Below are positions 42,358 through 54,300 of a stretch of 64,000 nucleotides of DNA, piece by piece (within the stretch, counting starts at the first letter, position 1; every line of letters starts with the position of its first letter). Source of the stretch: Ustilago trichophora (lineage: Eukaryota; Basidiomycota; Ustilaginomycetes; Ustilaginales; Ustilaginaceae); assembly GCA_900323505.1 (NCBI GenBank), contig OOIN01000006.1, forward strand, positions 1,302,001 to 1,366,000, read 5' to 3'. Position numbers and translations under genes: made by a program. The notes below the pieces were generated by a model, which worked only from the letters and a program-made list of their open reading frames with translations, made no database searches and was not told the origin of the DNA.

Positions 42358-44376
42358 GGCTATTATGGAGATGGTGGTTATACGGCCGAGTATCAGAGGG
42401 ATTACTACGATGCTTACGCGGGCGAGTATTATCATCACCAACCAGGAGGAGGAGGGTATGCGCAGGGGTATGGAGGTTCGTGGCAGGATGCGTATGATCG
42501 CGCTTGGGCCGGATACGATCAGAGTCATCAGCATCGCGCGTATCCGCAACAGTACGCAACGGGATACGCAGCTGCGCAGCATCAACCTAATGAGAGTTGG
42601 AACGGCGCTTCTTCGGTCGCTGCTGGCAAGAGTGTAAAGGGTGCCCCTGCTGCGCCAAAGAAGATGCGAGATGCTGCCGCTGCTGCCGCTGCCGCCGCTG
42701 CTGCTGCGCATCATTCCGATGCGGCGTATCCTCATCCGCATTCCCACTACCCACCTTCCCACGGATATAACCCTTACCCGCATTCACATTTTCAACTCTC
42801 CCGAGACTACCACACAGGCGCATCCTCACGATATCAACCATACTCTCGAACTCCATCCGCACCAGGTACTCCCACTCATCCATCCTCCTATCGTCCACCA
42901 CCACCTAATCAGCATATGATGCACCGCCTTCCACCAGCCATCCGCGCCGCCCCTCGACCCGAATACATCGCACAGGCTAAACGAGAGTCAAAGACGCTCA
43001 CCGAGCAAGAGGCCGCGGACAGAAAGCTCCTAGTAGTGCTGGATCTGAATGGGACGCTTGTCTTCAGGGCCAAACGTGGCAATGGAAGGGCGCTAGATTC
43101 GGTCAGGGCTATACCGAGACCGTATTTGCTCTGCTTCTTGCAGTACTGTCTCGGCCTTCCTGAAAGCGATGCAGCCAAAGCAGGCAAAGGAAAGGTGATC
43201 GAGGCTGGGGTCAAGCCTCATGGAGCGCACTTTTGGTCGACGAAACCCGGTTCCGATTCGGATGCTGATGGTGAAAAAGTAGAGGTGGTCGAACCGCGTT
43301 CAGCAGGCAAAGCTGAAGTGGTCGTTTGGTCCTCTGCCCAACCCTACAATGTGGACAGTATGCTTCGGGCGAGCTTTGACGATTCCGTACGATCCCAATT
43401 CCTCCGCGTCTGGGCACGAGATACGCTTGTACCCGCCCGATTCTTCCAGCACAAAGCCGAGTCCGTGAAAGATCTCGAGATTGTTTGGGCCGAACTCAAC
43501 GCTTTTGCTCACGATCTTCCTTCTCCTGGTCGACTGCTTGCCGAAGTGCGCGACAAACAGGATCAACTTCGGCCCGATGAGGCACCTACCACCTCTTCTC
43601 CTGCTAGCGCCCCTACAGCACCGAAAAAGTACAAGGGCAAGGAGAACAAGCAGCGCGAAAAGCAGGACAAGGCCAAACCTAAGCCAATCTCGGCTGCTTT
43701 AGAGGCGGCAAACAAGGCGGAAGAGTTGGGTCCTTGGGGAGCAAGCAATACAGTGTTGGTGGATGATAGCGTGGCAAAGGCGAGACTGCAGCCTTGGAAT
43801 CAACTCGTGATTCCGGAGTTTGGCAAGGTGGAGGCCGGGAGGATGAAGAAGTTTATTCTTCAGCAGTTGCCTGTCTCGGCGGTTGAAAGGGAGGCGGAGG
43901 CGGAGGCAGAGGCAGAGGCAGAGGCAGAGGCAGAGGCAGAGCTGGAGTACGATTCTGATCTTTCTGTCGGCAACGATGCGGCTGATGCTGATGTTGATGC
44001 TGCTGCGACGGAGGCAAAGATGGAAGTTGAACAAGAAGGACCAACCGAAGCTGCCGAGGGCGAATCGGAGAAGAAGAGCAAAAAGAAACCCATCCCAGAG
44101 AGCAGACTCGACGATGTGCTCTTGCAAACCATCGGCGTGCTCGAAACCCTGCGATTCCAGTCCAACGTCAGCGCCTTTATTCAATCCGGCGGCATCACCG
44201 GCTACGGCCAGGAGAAGGCGGCGCTCAACGAACAGCAGAGACTTGCCAAAGTCGCTGAGGGTAGAACACCGCAATACTGGGCAGAGAAGGGAAGGGAGAC
44301 ATGTGACAAGTTGGGTATCGAAGTCAAGGCTTGGATCCCTGGCGCGGCTGCTTCGGCCACTGCGGCGCTGCTTTAG
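42076..44376 (+). CDS. FCP1/NIF-type HAD-superfamily protein with Asn in place of the second catalytic Asp
   Basis: The frame from ATG 42076 gives 766 residues; an alternative ATG at 42175 (MSAPYRHSHYAHASG) would remove 33 residues that resemble a weak mitochondrial presequence. The first 290 residues are rich in Tyr, His, Gly and Ala, with two polyalanine runs. The FCP1-homology (NIF) domain starts KLLVVLDLNGTLVF at about 317-330, continues with IPRPYLLCFLQYCL, EVVVWSSAQPYNVDSML, VWARDTL and ends with NTVLVDDSVAKARLQPWNQL. The first Asp of the DxD motif (about residue 323) is present but the second position is Asn. An (AE)n repeat lies near residue 600-620. It may be a phosphatase or a phosphatase-like binding protein; substrate is unknown. 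Confidence 0.88.
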
Positions 44377-44772
44377 ATCAAATCACAAGAAGAAAACGCT
44401 CTCTGTAGATTGAACTGGAATTACATGAACGGGAATAGGACAAATGCAATGGATGCAAGCTTGTACGATACAGTATCACAGTGCGATGGTGTGATGGTGG
44501 TGGTGGGAGAGGGAGAGCGAGAGGGAGACGCCTCCACAAAACTAAATATGTGAAAAGTGCACTTTAAGCGTGCATTCAAGCGTGCATTTTGACACTGAGC
44601 TTTTGCCTTCCGATAAATTTCAGCGCGGACTGTGCACAGTGTGGCACACCGATAAGTTAGGGTCCACACTTCATTCCACGCCTTCTCTTTATCCATCCAT
44701 CATCATCATCATCATCATCATCAAGGTCAACATCATCACTGTAACCTGCTCCCTCACCATTCTTCAACCAAC
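44377..44772. other. Intergenic region upstream of FYV10/GID9
   Basis: No gene is supported. A (CAT)n repeat at 44693-44722 ends about 50 nt before the FYV10 ATG, in its likely 5' leader. Confidence 0.5.
44693..44722. repeat. (CAT)n trinucleotide microsatellite in FYV10 leader
   Basis: About nine CAT units are preceded by two CCAT units, seen directly. Confidence 0.9.
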
Positions 44773-46236
44773 ATGATGGAATCGATGGCCGTCGACGCAC
44801 CTCCTCCGACCGAAACACTCGCTGTCTCATCCAGCAACGCTCCCAACCTCGATGGCATCCTCCTCCTCGAAGCCCCATTCGCTCGAGTCCCATTCGACGA
44901 GCTTCGTCGTCAGCAGAAAACTCAACAGCGACTCGTCGAACGCGAGCTTCTCTTTGCCAGCACTTCCTTCGCCGATGCCACCAAATCACTCTCCTCTCCT
45001 TCGACCTCATCTGGCGCCGCAGAGGTGGAGAAAAGTCTCGACGCAGTCTTAGGCCGTCTCAAAGGGCTCAAGCGCAAACTCGCCCCCTTATCCGATGCTG
45101 CAAAATCCAGCCTTCGCATGGCTCAATCTCGCACCGATCATCTAGCAGCACTTCACACCATTCAAGATGTCGACTCAGCCGAGTTCTCCGAGTGGTCCAA
45201 AACCAGGCTGGATCGCATGATCGTCGACTACATGCTAAGGCGTGGATACAGAAGTGCTGCTCAGGAGTTGGCGCAGAGTAGAGGCATACTCGATCTGGTC
45301 GATCTGCAGCTGTTTGAGGAAGTTGCACGTGTCGAAGATTCGCTGTGTCCGCCAGGCTGGAACAAAGCGGCAGATGGGGATGGCGAAGGTGTAACAAAGC
45401 CAAGCTGCACGTTGGCCCTAGCATGGTGTTCCGAAAACAAGGCTACGCTTCGCAAGATCAGGACCCCGCTCGAGTTCAACTTGCGACTGCAAGAGTTTGT
45501 CGAGCTTACGAGAACTCGTACGGCGGATAGTATCAAAGAGGCTATAGCGTATGCACGCAGACACTTGCTCCCGCTCGTCACCGCCGCCCCCACCTCTGGC
45601 TCTGCCACTTCCAAACCATCCACAACAACAGCAGCATCTACCACAGCGACGACAACAGACAAAGAATCCGAATACGACCGACTAGCAGCCGAAGCGATCC
45701 GACGCGAAGTCTCACGTGCCATGGGTCTCCTCGCATGCGGGCCTCACTCTTGGCCCTATGCCGACCTGTACAGCCTCAACCGATGGAGCATGCTTCGCGA
45801 CTCGTTCCGTGCCTGCGCTCTCCAGATTCACAGCCTTCCTCCCCAACCCATCCTCCACATCGCGCTCAGTGCCGGATTGTCTTCTCTCAAACTTCCACAG
45901 TGCTACTCCTCCTCCTCTCCCCACCCCACACTGCACGATCGAGTGGGAGGAGGAGGGCCTAACGTCGATTGTCCAATCTGCGACGCTGAAGGATTGGGCA
46001 AGTTGGCAAAGGAGGTACCTTGGTCTCATCATCAAAACTCGACTCTGGTGTGTAGCCATTCGGGTAGGATTATGGACGAGAATGATCCTCCACTGGCGTT
46101 GGGTAATGGTAGAGTGTATGCTCAGAGTAGCGTGTTGGAGCTGGTAAGTGGGCTGGGTAAGGATGAAGGTATTACATGTCCAAGGACAGCCGAGGTGTGC
46201 AGGGTTGAGGATACTAGGAAGGTTTACATTTCTTAA
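44773..46236 (+). CDS. FYV10: FYV10/GID9 (MAEA homologue), GID/CTLH E3 ligase subunit
   Basis: GID9 with GID2 forms the catalytic RING heterodimer of the GID/CTLH ubiquitin ligase, which in yeast degrades gluconeogenic enzymes when glucose returns. The 487-residue frame starts MMESMAVDAPPP; an ATG three bases later is equally possible. The N-terminal helix LLEAPFARVPFDELRRQQKT matches MAEA. A LisH motif lies at about 137-168 (LDRMIVDYMLRRGYRSAAQE), followed by a CTLH/CRA region (ALAWCSENKATLRKIRTPLE). The C-terminus has the degenerate RING-like cluster: CPICDAEG, then LVCSHSGRIMDENDPP, LGNGRVYAQSSV and ITCPRTAEVC. A Thr/Ser/Ala-rich insert of about 30 residues separates the halves. It converges on RRP9 with 96 bp between. 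Confidence 0.92.
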   Translation: MMESMAVDAPPPTETLAVSSSNAPNLDGILLLEAPFARVPFDELRRQQKTQQRLVERELLFASTSFADATKSLSSPSTSSGAAEVEKSLDAVLGRLKGLKRKLAPLSDAAKSSLRMAQSRTDHLAALHTIQDVDSAEFSEWSKTRLDRMIVDYMLRRGYRSAAQELAQSRGILDLVDLQLFEEVARVEDSLCPPGWNKAADGDGEGVTKPSCTLALAWCSENKATLRKIRTPLEFNLRLQEFVELTRTRTADSIKEAIAYARRHLLPLVTAAPTSGSATSKPSTTTAASTTATTTDKESEYDRLAAEAIRREVSRAMGLLACGPHSWPYADLYSLNRWSMLRDSFRACALQIHSLPPQPILHIALSAGLSSLKLPQCYSSSSPHPTLHDRVGGGGPNVDCPICDAEGLGKLAKEVPWSHHQNSTLVCSHSGRIMDENDPPLALGNGRVYAQSSVLELVSGLGKDEGITCPRTAEVCRVEDTRKVYIS

Positions 46237-46332
46237 CTTCGCAGTTTCACTTTTTTTTTTTTTAAAACTTTGACACGTGCTGTGTGTGATGTGCTTTGTA
46301 TGGCGAGATGGGAGAGAATAAAGTGGAGCTAG

Positions 46333-48420
46333 TTAGACGAGATTGAAGTGGTTGGAAGTTGTTGCAAGTGTAGAGGGATTGATGAGGAGGAGGGGGATGA
46401 TTAGGGAGCCATTTTTGGCGTGTTTGAGGTGGATCCAACGACCGAATTTATGTTCTTGAGCTAATGCTGCTATGATTATGGGAGGGGAGTTTGATTTTGA
46501 TGTGTTGAGTTTGTCTAGTTTTGAGAGGTTCTCTTGATCTTTCTGATCTTGTTGGTGGATATGGGAGGAGAGGCCATTTCTCCGTTTGTAGAGGTTGATG
46601 TTTATAGCAGTTGACGAGACCATTCCTGTGTCGCGGGAAACGACGACTGTGTTAAGCGGTGGTTGGATGAGTTGTAGAGAATTAACCACTCCTTCCACGG
46701 GCAAATCGAACAGCGCTTTAAAACCTTTCACCTGTCCAGCGGAACTGGTTAGTCCCCAAACACGAATCCTTCCATCCCAACTTCCACTTACAAACACATC
46801 CCCAAACGGCAATGCTGCCAAACTCGTAATCCATCTAGGTGTCCTAATCTCCCCCTCGGTTTCACTGTTGATCACATCGAATCCATGCGCAACTGGAATG
46901 CTAAAAATTGGCTTCTTCTTGCCCAAATTCCACAATGAAATACTACCCGAATCTCCACCCGACAAAAAATGATGCGAATCAATCATAGATACCACCTCAA
47001 CGCTTCCTTCCTGAGTTTCGGCAGGATTCGACATCGCCCCCTTCTCACCAGTAGAAGGTTTCGAGGAGGAAAGATCTCCTCCTTCGAGTACTTCGCGAAG
47101 CTTGGATTTGATTCCAGCTCGAAAAACGAGTTGAGATTCATCGCGAATTTTCCAGTATCGACAAGTTCGATCTCGTCCACCGGCGGAAACGGCCGTTTCG
47201 GAGGATAGACACGACAGCGAGAGGACGGATTCTTGATGGCCAAACAAGGTTTCGATATACGAGAGTTGCGAAACGTCAAACAGCTTCAAGGTTCGATCCA
47301 AAGAGGCGGTATAGAGCTCTTGCGACCCGAGTCGGAAGCAGACGGATGAGATCGAGTCCTTGTGACCAGATAGCGTCTTGAGGAATGTTTCGGAAGATGG
47401 GTTGGAGACGGACCAGATACAGATGCGTTTATCTGCACCACCGGAGGCAAGATGGGCGCCATCGGACGAGAGGGAGAGTGTGTAGACTTCGTCTGTGTGT
47501 CCTTCTTCTGCTCCTACGGCGAGGTAGGTTGAAGAGGAGGAAGAGGAAGAGGAAGTCGAGGAGGGTTTGGAAAGACGAGCTCGACGACGGGCAGCACCAG
47601 AGGTCTTGCTCTTGCCGGAAGAAGTGGGTGGTAGAGCCGATCCGTCTTCTGCCAAATGTTTTGAGCGGCGAGGAAGGATGCGGATGAGTTTGCCATCTCG
47701 AAGACGCCATCGGATGATGGAGCCGTCTTTGGAAGCGGTGAATAGCCATTTTGCATCTTGACTTGCTACTGCGCATGTTACGCTTTGCCTGTGTCCTCCT
47801 CGAAGTGCCAACATTGACGAAGTGTAGTCTACACGTCCTTGCGCGTGTTGTGCGTTCTCTTGTTCCGATGAGGTTGAGGTGGAGAGAGGGGGTGCGATTC
47901 GATCCGAGAGAAAGAGATGGATACGACCGGACTGTTCAGCAACGTCCTTCTGCAACCGAGCGGCAATGTTGTCCCTATCCGCCACCGCCGCATCCGCCAA
48001 TCCAAAACTAGGCCTTTGATCGCTTTCAAAAAAGTCATCTCCGTCTTGAGCTTGGTCCACGGGCGCAGAGTTGGACGAAGAGAGTCCCTGGAGATACATC
48101 TTGGCCAAACGAACACGAGCTTCTGCCGGAGTCTCGGCGGCTTCTGCTTCGTCGTCACTGTTGGGACCCTGGTTGTAGTTGTGGGAGAGATCCATTTCGT
48201 CTATGCCTCCGCCGGGGACTGCGTCGTCGTCATTGTCGGAGGATGCAGGGGAGGCATTTCGGCCGTTGCGCATGCGAGATTGGGAATTGCTAGTGATGGT
48301 GGACTTTTTGGTGGTGCGCGATGGACCAGCACGACTGGAAGCTCCTCCTCCGCTTCCGGTCGAGGAAGAGGAAGAGGTGTTGGTGCGCTTGCGCTTCTTT
48401 TGGAAGAAGGCGTCTGGCAT
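46333..48420 (-). CDS. RRP9: RRP9 (U3-55K homologue), U3 snoRNP WD40 protein
   Basis: RRP9 binds the box B/C motif of U3 snoRNA and acts in 18S rRNA processing in the nucleolus. The start chosen is the ATG at 48420 (MPDAFFQKKRKRTNTSSSSS), giving 695 residues; it opens with the basic nuclear signal found in this family. The linker region includes ETPAEARVRLAKMYLQGL. WD40 repeats follow: LRGGHRQSVTCAVASQDAKW, FTASKDGSIIRWRLRDGKLI, EEGHTDEVYTLSLSSDGAHL, ASGGADKRICIWSVSNPSSE, SGHKDSISSVCFRLGSQELY, and FGHQESVLSLSCLSSETAVS with AGGRDRTCRYWKI. The frame stays open upstream to 48810, but that part reads through a CT repeat (Leu-Ser run) and looks like 5' leader. Ser-rich insertions lie between repeats. 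Confidence 0.94.
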   Translation of the reverse strand: MPDAFFQKKRKRTNTSSSSSTGSGGGASSRAGPSRTTKKSTITSNSQSRMRNGRNASPASSDNDDDAVPGGGIDEMDLSHNYNQGPNSDDEAEAAETPAEARVRLAKMYLQGLSSSNSAPVDQAQDGDDFFESDQRPSFGLADAAVADRDNIAARLQKDVAEQSGRIHLFLSDRIAPPLSTSTSSEQENAQHAQGRVDYTSSMLALRGGHRQSVTCAVASQDAKWLFTASKDGSIIRWRLRDGKLIRILPRRSKHLAEDGSALPPTSSGKSKTSGAARRRARLSKPSSTSSSSSSSSTYLAVGAEEGHTDEVYTLSLSSDGAHLASGGADKRICIWSVSNPSSETFLKTLSGHKDSISSVCFRLGSQELYTASLDRTLKLFDVSQLSYIETLFGHQESVLSLSCLSSETAVSAGGRDRTCRYWKIRDESQLVFRAGIKSKLREVLEGGDLSSSKPSTGEKGAMSNPAETQEGSVEVVSMIDSHHFLSGGDSGSISLWNLGKKKPIFSIPVAHGFDVINSETEGEIRTPRWITSLAALPFGDVFVSGSWDGRIRVWGLTSSAGQVKGFKALFDLPVEGVVNSLQLIQPPLNTVVVSRDTGMVSSTAININLYKRRNGLSSHIHQQDQKDQENLSKLDKLNTSKSNSPPIIIAALAQEHKFGRWIHLKHAKNGSLIIPLLLINPSTLATTSNHFNLV

Positions 48421-48562
48421 GGTTGCTACTTGTGTTGGCGCTTCTCGATACCGGATGTAATGCTGAGGTTTGAAGATGCCAAGAGGTGAAGAGAAAAGGA
48501 GATGCTGGTGCGGATGAGAAATGAGAAAGATGCTGATCAAGAACGAACAAGAACGAGAAAGG

Positions 48563-48567
<5 letters not shown>

Positions 48568-48598
<31 letters not shown>
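48568..48598. repeat. (GA)n microsatellite in RRP9 leader
   Basis: About 14 GA units are seen on the plus strand, which is CT on the RRP9 coding strand, about 150 nt upstream of its ATG. Confidence 0.95.
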
Positions 48599-48601
<3 letters not shown>

Positions 48602-50854
48602 GTTGATGTTGTGCAAGAAGAAGAAGCGGCGAGCAAACTTTCTGAAAATTTGCCGCAACTCGTCAGCGGTTGTTGGCCACTTCCTAAGCCAAATGCCAAA
48701 AATCTCTTTTTTTCCTTCCACTTTTTTGGATATAAAATCTCGCATCTCGGAAAATACTCCCGATCCTGAGACGATTTACCGATTTCCAAATGAGAGATTG
48801 GATCTAACATTTTGGCATTTAAGATTTTGGCATAGAGTGTCCGTGGCGTCGTGTACCACCACAGAACGCATTCCGAAGGCCGCTGTCAAAGGCTGCATGA
48901 CAGAGTCGATGGTGGACACAGAGAGACGATCACGCGCGACAGACAGAGGATAGCAAACAAAGAGCACAAGAGCAGAGAGAATACAGCGAGCAAATCAAAG
49001 CAAAAGAGGCTCAACAGCACCGGGATTTTTAGCCGAGAATGTCAGGAGGTGCGCCTGGACATGTGAGTCTGTGTGTGTCTCAGTTGCTGCAGATAGCGAG
49101 AGATTACTTATCGAGGGATGACGAGGTGCTGAAATTCAAGGAGGCGTCTACACCTCCTTACTGCTTAGCCCTTGCTCATGGCGATCGCAGCCTTTGCTTT
49201 CCAAACTGGGATTCCCACGCACCTTGCCCGTGTGGTCATCTTACACAGAGAGTGAGAGAGTGACACATACGTACTGTACAGAGGGTTGCCTCATATGCGA
49301 CGCGACTGGTCTTGCACGTCAGATCTCACGCGTCTTCCAAATATACCCTAACGGCGCTGTAGGTTCGCATTGATCAAGTGTTGGAACATGCTGCTAAGGT
49401 GTGCGAGAAGAGAGAAGAGATGGAGCGTGGTATCAGGCAAAGATAGTTAAAGCACGAGAGAGGCAGAGGAGAGCTCTAAATCAGCTGTCAACCGCCAGAT
49501 TCAGAGTCGGACCTGAATTTACCCTGCATATTCGATCCTCTTCTCCCCCATCGCACTCACACCTACATGACACTACACTACACTAGCACCCTGCCTCCCT
49601 CGCACTTGCCACTACCCTCTCCCCTTACCGTCGTGTGAAGAAGGACAGCTCCATCGCGCGATGATGACCATCTGCATATAGTATATCTATCTCCTTGACG
49701 AGTTCTTCTTGTCCGTTCAAAAAAGTTTGTGCTAGCATAGCCTGCCCTTCCCTCCTTATCCCCTTACACCATCTCGATGGGAAAAGAGTGCGGCTTGATG
49801 CTCGTGTACCTTTCGGTAAACGTTTTCCGTCTCACAAACATCTGTACAGTATCGTCGGTTGCGATCGCATTACTGTGCAAGAATCTCACCTTGTTTTTAG
49901 CGAGCGATGCAATTGGGGGGTCCGAAGAGGTGGTACTTGTCCAAGATACGTAGCACAAGCAGTCTGGTCTTCGATGCAACCTCTCATCGGTTGCACGATA
50001 CTATGCCGCTTTTCAACGGGGCAAACTGTTGCTGTCAGCCGGACCATGGACCGAGAAACGCGATTGTACCAAGAAATGGGCCGTGTTTCGGCATAGCAGT
50101 GGCCAGAAGCTTCCGCAAACGCACCCGCACTTCTTCGCCTTGGTGGTGGTGCTTGTGGTGGTGGTGGCGGGGACGGGATTCACGGATCGCAAACTTGAGG
50201 CTATAGTCACACGCGCAGAAGCTCCTTGCAAGGACCCTAAAGAAACAGGTTTCGATCGTCATCCATTTCGACTCGCAAACCAGAGCGAATCAGGCACGTA
50301 ACCAAACACAGATCATGCAAACTGATCGTCTTTCGAGGCGGCAACGTCAAAATGGATGCTCATCGCTTAAGCGAATCCCACAAAGCTCTGTGATAGAGAA
50401 AGAGATTAGAGAGATTTCGTGGCACCTTGAGAAATGCATGTGTCATTCCTACAGGCGAATTTGCGCCACCCCTTGCGAGTGAAAAAACAGACGACCATGC
50501 TGTACTGTACACACTCTGTGTTGTACTAGCTCGAGAGAAGCGCTGCATGGCACAGCTGTCACCATGGTCCTTCCTCCTAACGTTGAGCTTGGGCCTTCAT
50601 CCCCTTCGCACGCTACCAAGTTTGGTTTGCACCTCCTGCAGCGGTAGCCGTACCTTACCCCCTTCTCCGCTCTTGTCCTCTTTATCCGTACCGCAGCGCA
50701 CAATCCCCCCCAATCTCTCTCCCTCCCTCTCTCTCTCTCTCTGTGTGTGCATTGCTCTCGGACCCTACCCTCGAGCCTACTTCGGGAGCGTTCTTCTCGG
50801 AACGTTGGCTGCTTGGCTTGCGAGGCTTGCTTTTCTTGGGCGTCCTTGCCGTCG

Positions 50855-50892
50855 CACACATACACACACACACACACACACTCTCTCTCTCT
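50855..50892. repeat. (CA)n-(CT)n compound microsatellite
   Basis: About 13 CA units are followed directly by about six CT units, about 0.5 kb upstream of the chosen start of the next gene and on its coding strand. Confidence 0.95.
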
Positions 50893-51383
50893 TTGACGTC
50901 TCCTCGCGCTTGGATCCTCGGCTCTTGCATCGCATCTCCCGCGTGCTCTCATGTTCGGCCCTCTCAGCAATGCTCGACCCACCTGTTCAGGGCTCTGTTC
51001 ATCCTCTTTGTCCATCCTCGTCGGCTCCCAACTCTGTATTGTCTGCCTCTCTCTCCCGAACAACACACACCTCACCCAATACCTGCAACTCCGCTCGAGG
51101 CTCGTTCGCTTCCACTTGGGCACACTCTGTCTCGTCCATCCGCAGTCAGCCTCCTGAACCGCAGTCTGCAGCCGCCCCTTCACCTTTGCATCTCGCAAAC
51201 ATTTGTCACAGACGCACACGTACCCTCGACCTTTCGACACAGCCTCATATCTTACCACGATCCTCCTCGATCTCCAAGAACAAGTTAAGAGTTTCGTTTG
51301 CTTCGACGACGCCTTCTTCTTCTCCTTCTTCTTCTTCTTCTTACCATCACCGCTCGACCTGCTCGCTACCCATCTCACCTAGT

Positions 51384-54300
51384 ATGCCCAGCACATCGTC
51401 TGCAGCACAGGTAGAGACAACACCCAAAGCCGGTCCATCTCGTTTCCCTATCTCTGCAACAACCATGTCTGCCAAACCAACAAGTAAGCGCAACTCCTTG
51501 CTCGGCAGCATCAGCGTCGCCGACCGCGCCAAAAAGTTTCAATCCGAGTCGGCATCGGTGGCCCCACCGAGTCGTCCTGCCAAGAGCTGTGTTCGCAAGA
51601 CAAGCTCTTCTCCCGTCACTCAGCCTGCTTCTGTCGCAACGTCTGCCGCTTCGCCTTCCTCGTCACCTCTTCTCCCGTCTTCACAAGCTTCTTGCTCGTC
51701 TTCGCAAGCAGCTACATCGCACAACAACGACACAGCAAAGCAGTCGAATGCAGTCATCAAGCACGCTCGCAGGATCAGCGTCTCTACTCCCATGCATCGA
51801 CGTGCACGCAGTGACGCGAGCATGATCGATCCTCATTTCGGCCACGATGCGAGCAGTAGCAGCAGCGCCAGCAGCGGCAGCAGCAGCAACGTCGCTGCCA
51901 CCAACCCACCCACCATCCGCACCACCTCTTTCGCCGAGATCGAGGAGCTCACCGCAAAGCTCGAGGCCAATCGTCCACGAAGCAAGACCCTTGAACGACC
52001 TTACCGTGGTCGAGCCAACTCGGTCCTCATGCAGAGCATCGCTGAGGAAAACATGCAGCTCCGACTCTGCTCCTCAACAGAGACCATTCGTGGTCTCAAC
52101 CCTGCCGGCTCTCGCGCTTCTGGTATCGACGCAAGGTTGGCGCTCAAAGAGAGTCATGTCAATTTCCAGGTCTCACCTTGTCTTTCTGAGGATGGCTCCA
52201 TCGACTGGCATTGTTTCGTCACTGGCAACTACGGTGTAACTGCCTCTTTCGATTTCCGCCAACCAATCTCGATCACCGACCTCGCCTTCCCCATCTCGAA
52301 ACGCAAGCAGGTCTACAAGTCAAAGCTCGCCAAAGCCGACAGTCCTACCCTCAACGACGAGGCGACTTGGCTCGAGGAGGAGCTGGCGAGATGCAGCAGC
52401 GATGAGGAGGACGACGAGCACAATCCCTATGGCGCTGTTCGCCATTCGATCGACGAAGAGTACCTGACTCCAGATGGAAGCCCTCTGCTGTCACCTGTCA
52501 ACGTCATGGCTCCGCCGCCTGTCGAGATCATGGGTCTCGGCATTCAGGACGTCTCTCTGCTCATCCCTGGTGAACAGAAGGATGCTGAAAAGTCGGCCGA
52601 TTCGCTTCTCGAGCAAGTCGCCATGCACGAGGCTTGCATTCAAACCCTTCGCACCCTCTCGCACGATGAGCGTGAGCAGGCCACCGCTATCGCTTCTGCC
52701 ACCAACAAGCGCCAGCAGCTCCATCTCGGTCTGCCATCCATGCCTGACCGCAGGAGCAGTCTCGTGGTTCCACCGCAGTATCCTGCTCTGCGTGGTGTTG
52801 GCTCGAATGGCGACTTCAGCGCCACACAGTCGGACAGCTCGGCGCTGTTTGGAGAAGACAGCTACGATGCATCGATGAGTCCGATGGCGGACATGGGTCA
52901 CGGTGCTCCTAGCAACGATTTCAGCACCGACTCGGCGGGCGAACGACGTGCTTCGGCTGCCAGCTACCTGTCGACCGATTCGACTGCCTCGGCGGATCTT
53001 TCCATCGCGTCACACGGATCGAGTCTGCTCTTCAATGCTCATCTCGCTGCGCCTGGAATGGAGAGAGGTGGATCGGCGGATACAGCGCACAGCACGCGGC
53101 CTTCGTCCATCGCCAGCAGCTATTGCCATGACAAGGCACCCATCAAGCCTCCGCGTAGCCCTTTCCGCATGAACTCGCTGCCTCTCCCTCCTCTTCCGCA
53201 AGAAGAAGCCTGCGAAACTCCTCAGCTGTCGCATCAGTCGCAAGTCGAAGCTGGTCTCGGCAAACCTCTGCGCAGTCCGTTGCGTGTGAACGCTATGCCG
53301 TTGCCACCTCTTCCCCACGAGTCTGCTGCTGCTGCTGCTGGCAAGCCTCGCTCGTCTAAAGAGTCGACACGCGTGCTTCGCCAAGCGAGCCGTCGCAAGG
53401 AAGGCACCGACCTGCCTTTGCCCCCCGCACGCCTCGACAGCCTCGATGCCATGGTCGCTGCCGCACCCAAGGAGATGCAGCTCAAGGAAGAGTTCCCCGA
53501 TCGTCTTTTGGGTGACTGGATGACTGCCGAGAGCCCAGCGGTTGTTGAGAAGCACGAGGAGCACGGATTCAGTGTCGAGCCTGTGCCGCTTCACAAGCGT
53601 ATTCGCAAGCAGGACGGTACAACGTATCTTCCCGGATTGGGTGAGATTGTGCCTCCCAGTCCCGACGTGGCCGCCAACATGACTCTGTCGGCTCAGGACA
53701 TTCCGATCTACCCTGCTGCACTCAAAAGGCTAGGGTTGGAGCCTTCGGCATCTATGCTCTCGCCAACAGCATCTGCCGTTGTGGCGAATGGTACCGGATT
53801 GACGAAATCCACGACCCTTAAGAGCAAGCTCAGTGGTCGTCTTGGCCTTTCTAGCAAGGAAGACGATTCGTCTTCGCTTGGAGCAGGAGTCAAAGTGGAG
53901 CGCAAGGTATCCGAATCGTCTTTGCCCAATGTGCTTGGTCGTATGCGCAAGTCTTCGGGTAAAAACGAGTCTCGTTTGTCTTCTGCGATGACGTTGACGG
54001 CAGCTGCTGAATTGCCTGCTGCATGGAAGGATCGGATCAAGCGACCTTCGATCGATACGCGTCGACCTAGCCTGGCTTCGCTTACCTCGTCTTCGACTCA
54101 CTCTTCATCAGCATCAGCATCGTCCAAGATCAGTGGTGCAGTTCAACAACGGGCGACAGCGACACCTTTACCCACGATTCAGTCGCACGATTCTCGCTCT
54201 CGATCCAGTTTGGGTTTCCGCAAAATGCTTAGCTCTATCACTGGTGTCGAATCCATCCCTTCCTCCACTACCTCCACTTCTACTGTCAACACCACCACCA

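Larger units (their letters stand above)
48421..51383. promoter_or_regulatory. 3-kb divergent gap between RRP9 and the 1106-residue protein gene
   Basis: The first part is the RRP9 5' leader and promoter, with a GA repeat (CT on the RRP9 strand) at 48568-48598. The right half, from about 50700, is CT- and CA-rich (50713-50748 and 50855-50892) and stays open in the frame of the next gene, but the translation is dominated by Leu-Ser and His-Thr runs and looks like leader sequence. Between them I see no gene or RNA. Confidence 0.5.

Noticed and set aside
48421..48810. N-terminal extension of RRP9
   Set aside because: It reads through a CT repeat as Leu-Ser and is not RRP9-like; MPDAFFQKKRKR at 48420 fits the family start.
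50427..51383. 319-codon upstream extension of the 1106-residue protein
   Set aside because: Composition is Leu/Ser/Thr/His from CT and CA repeats, which seldom contain stops; it looks like leader DNA.
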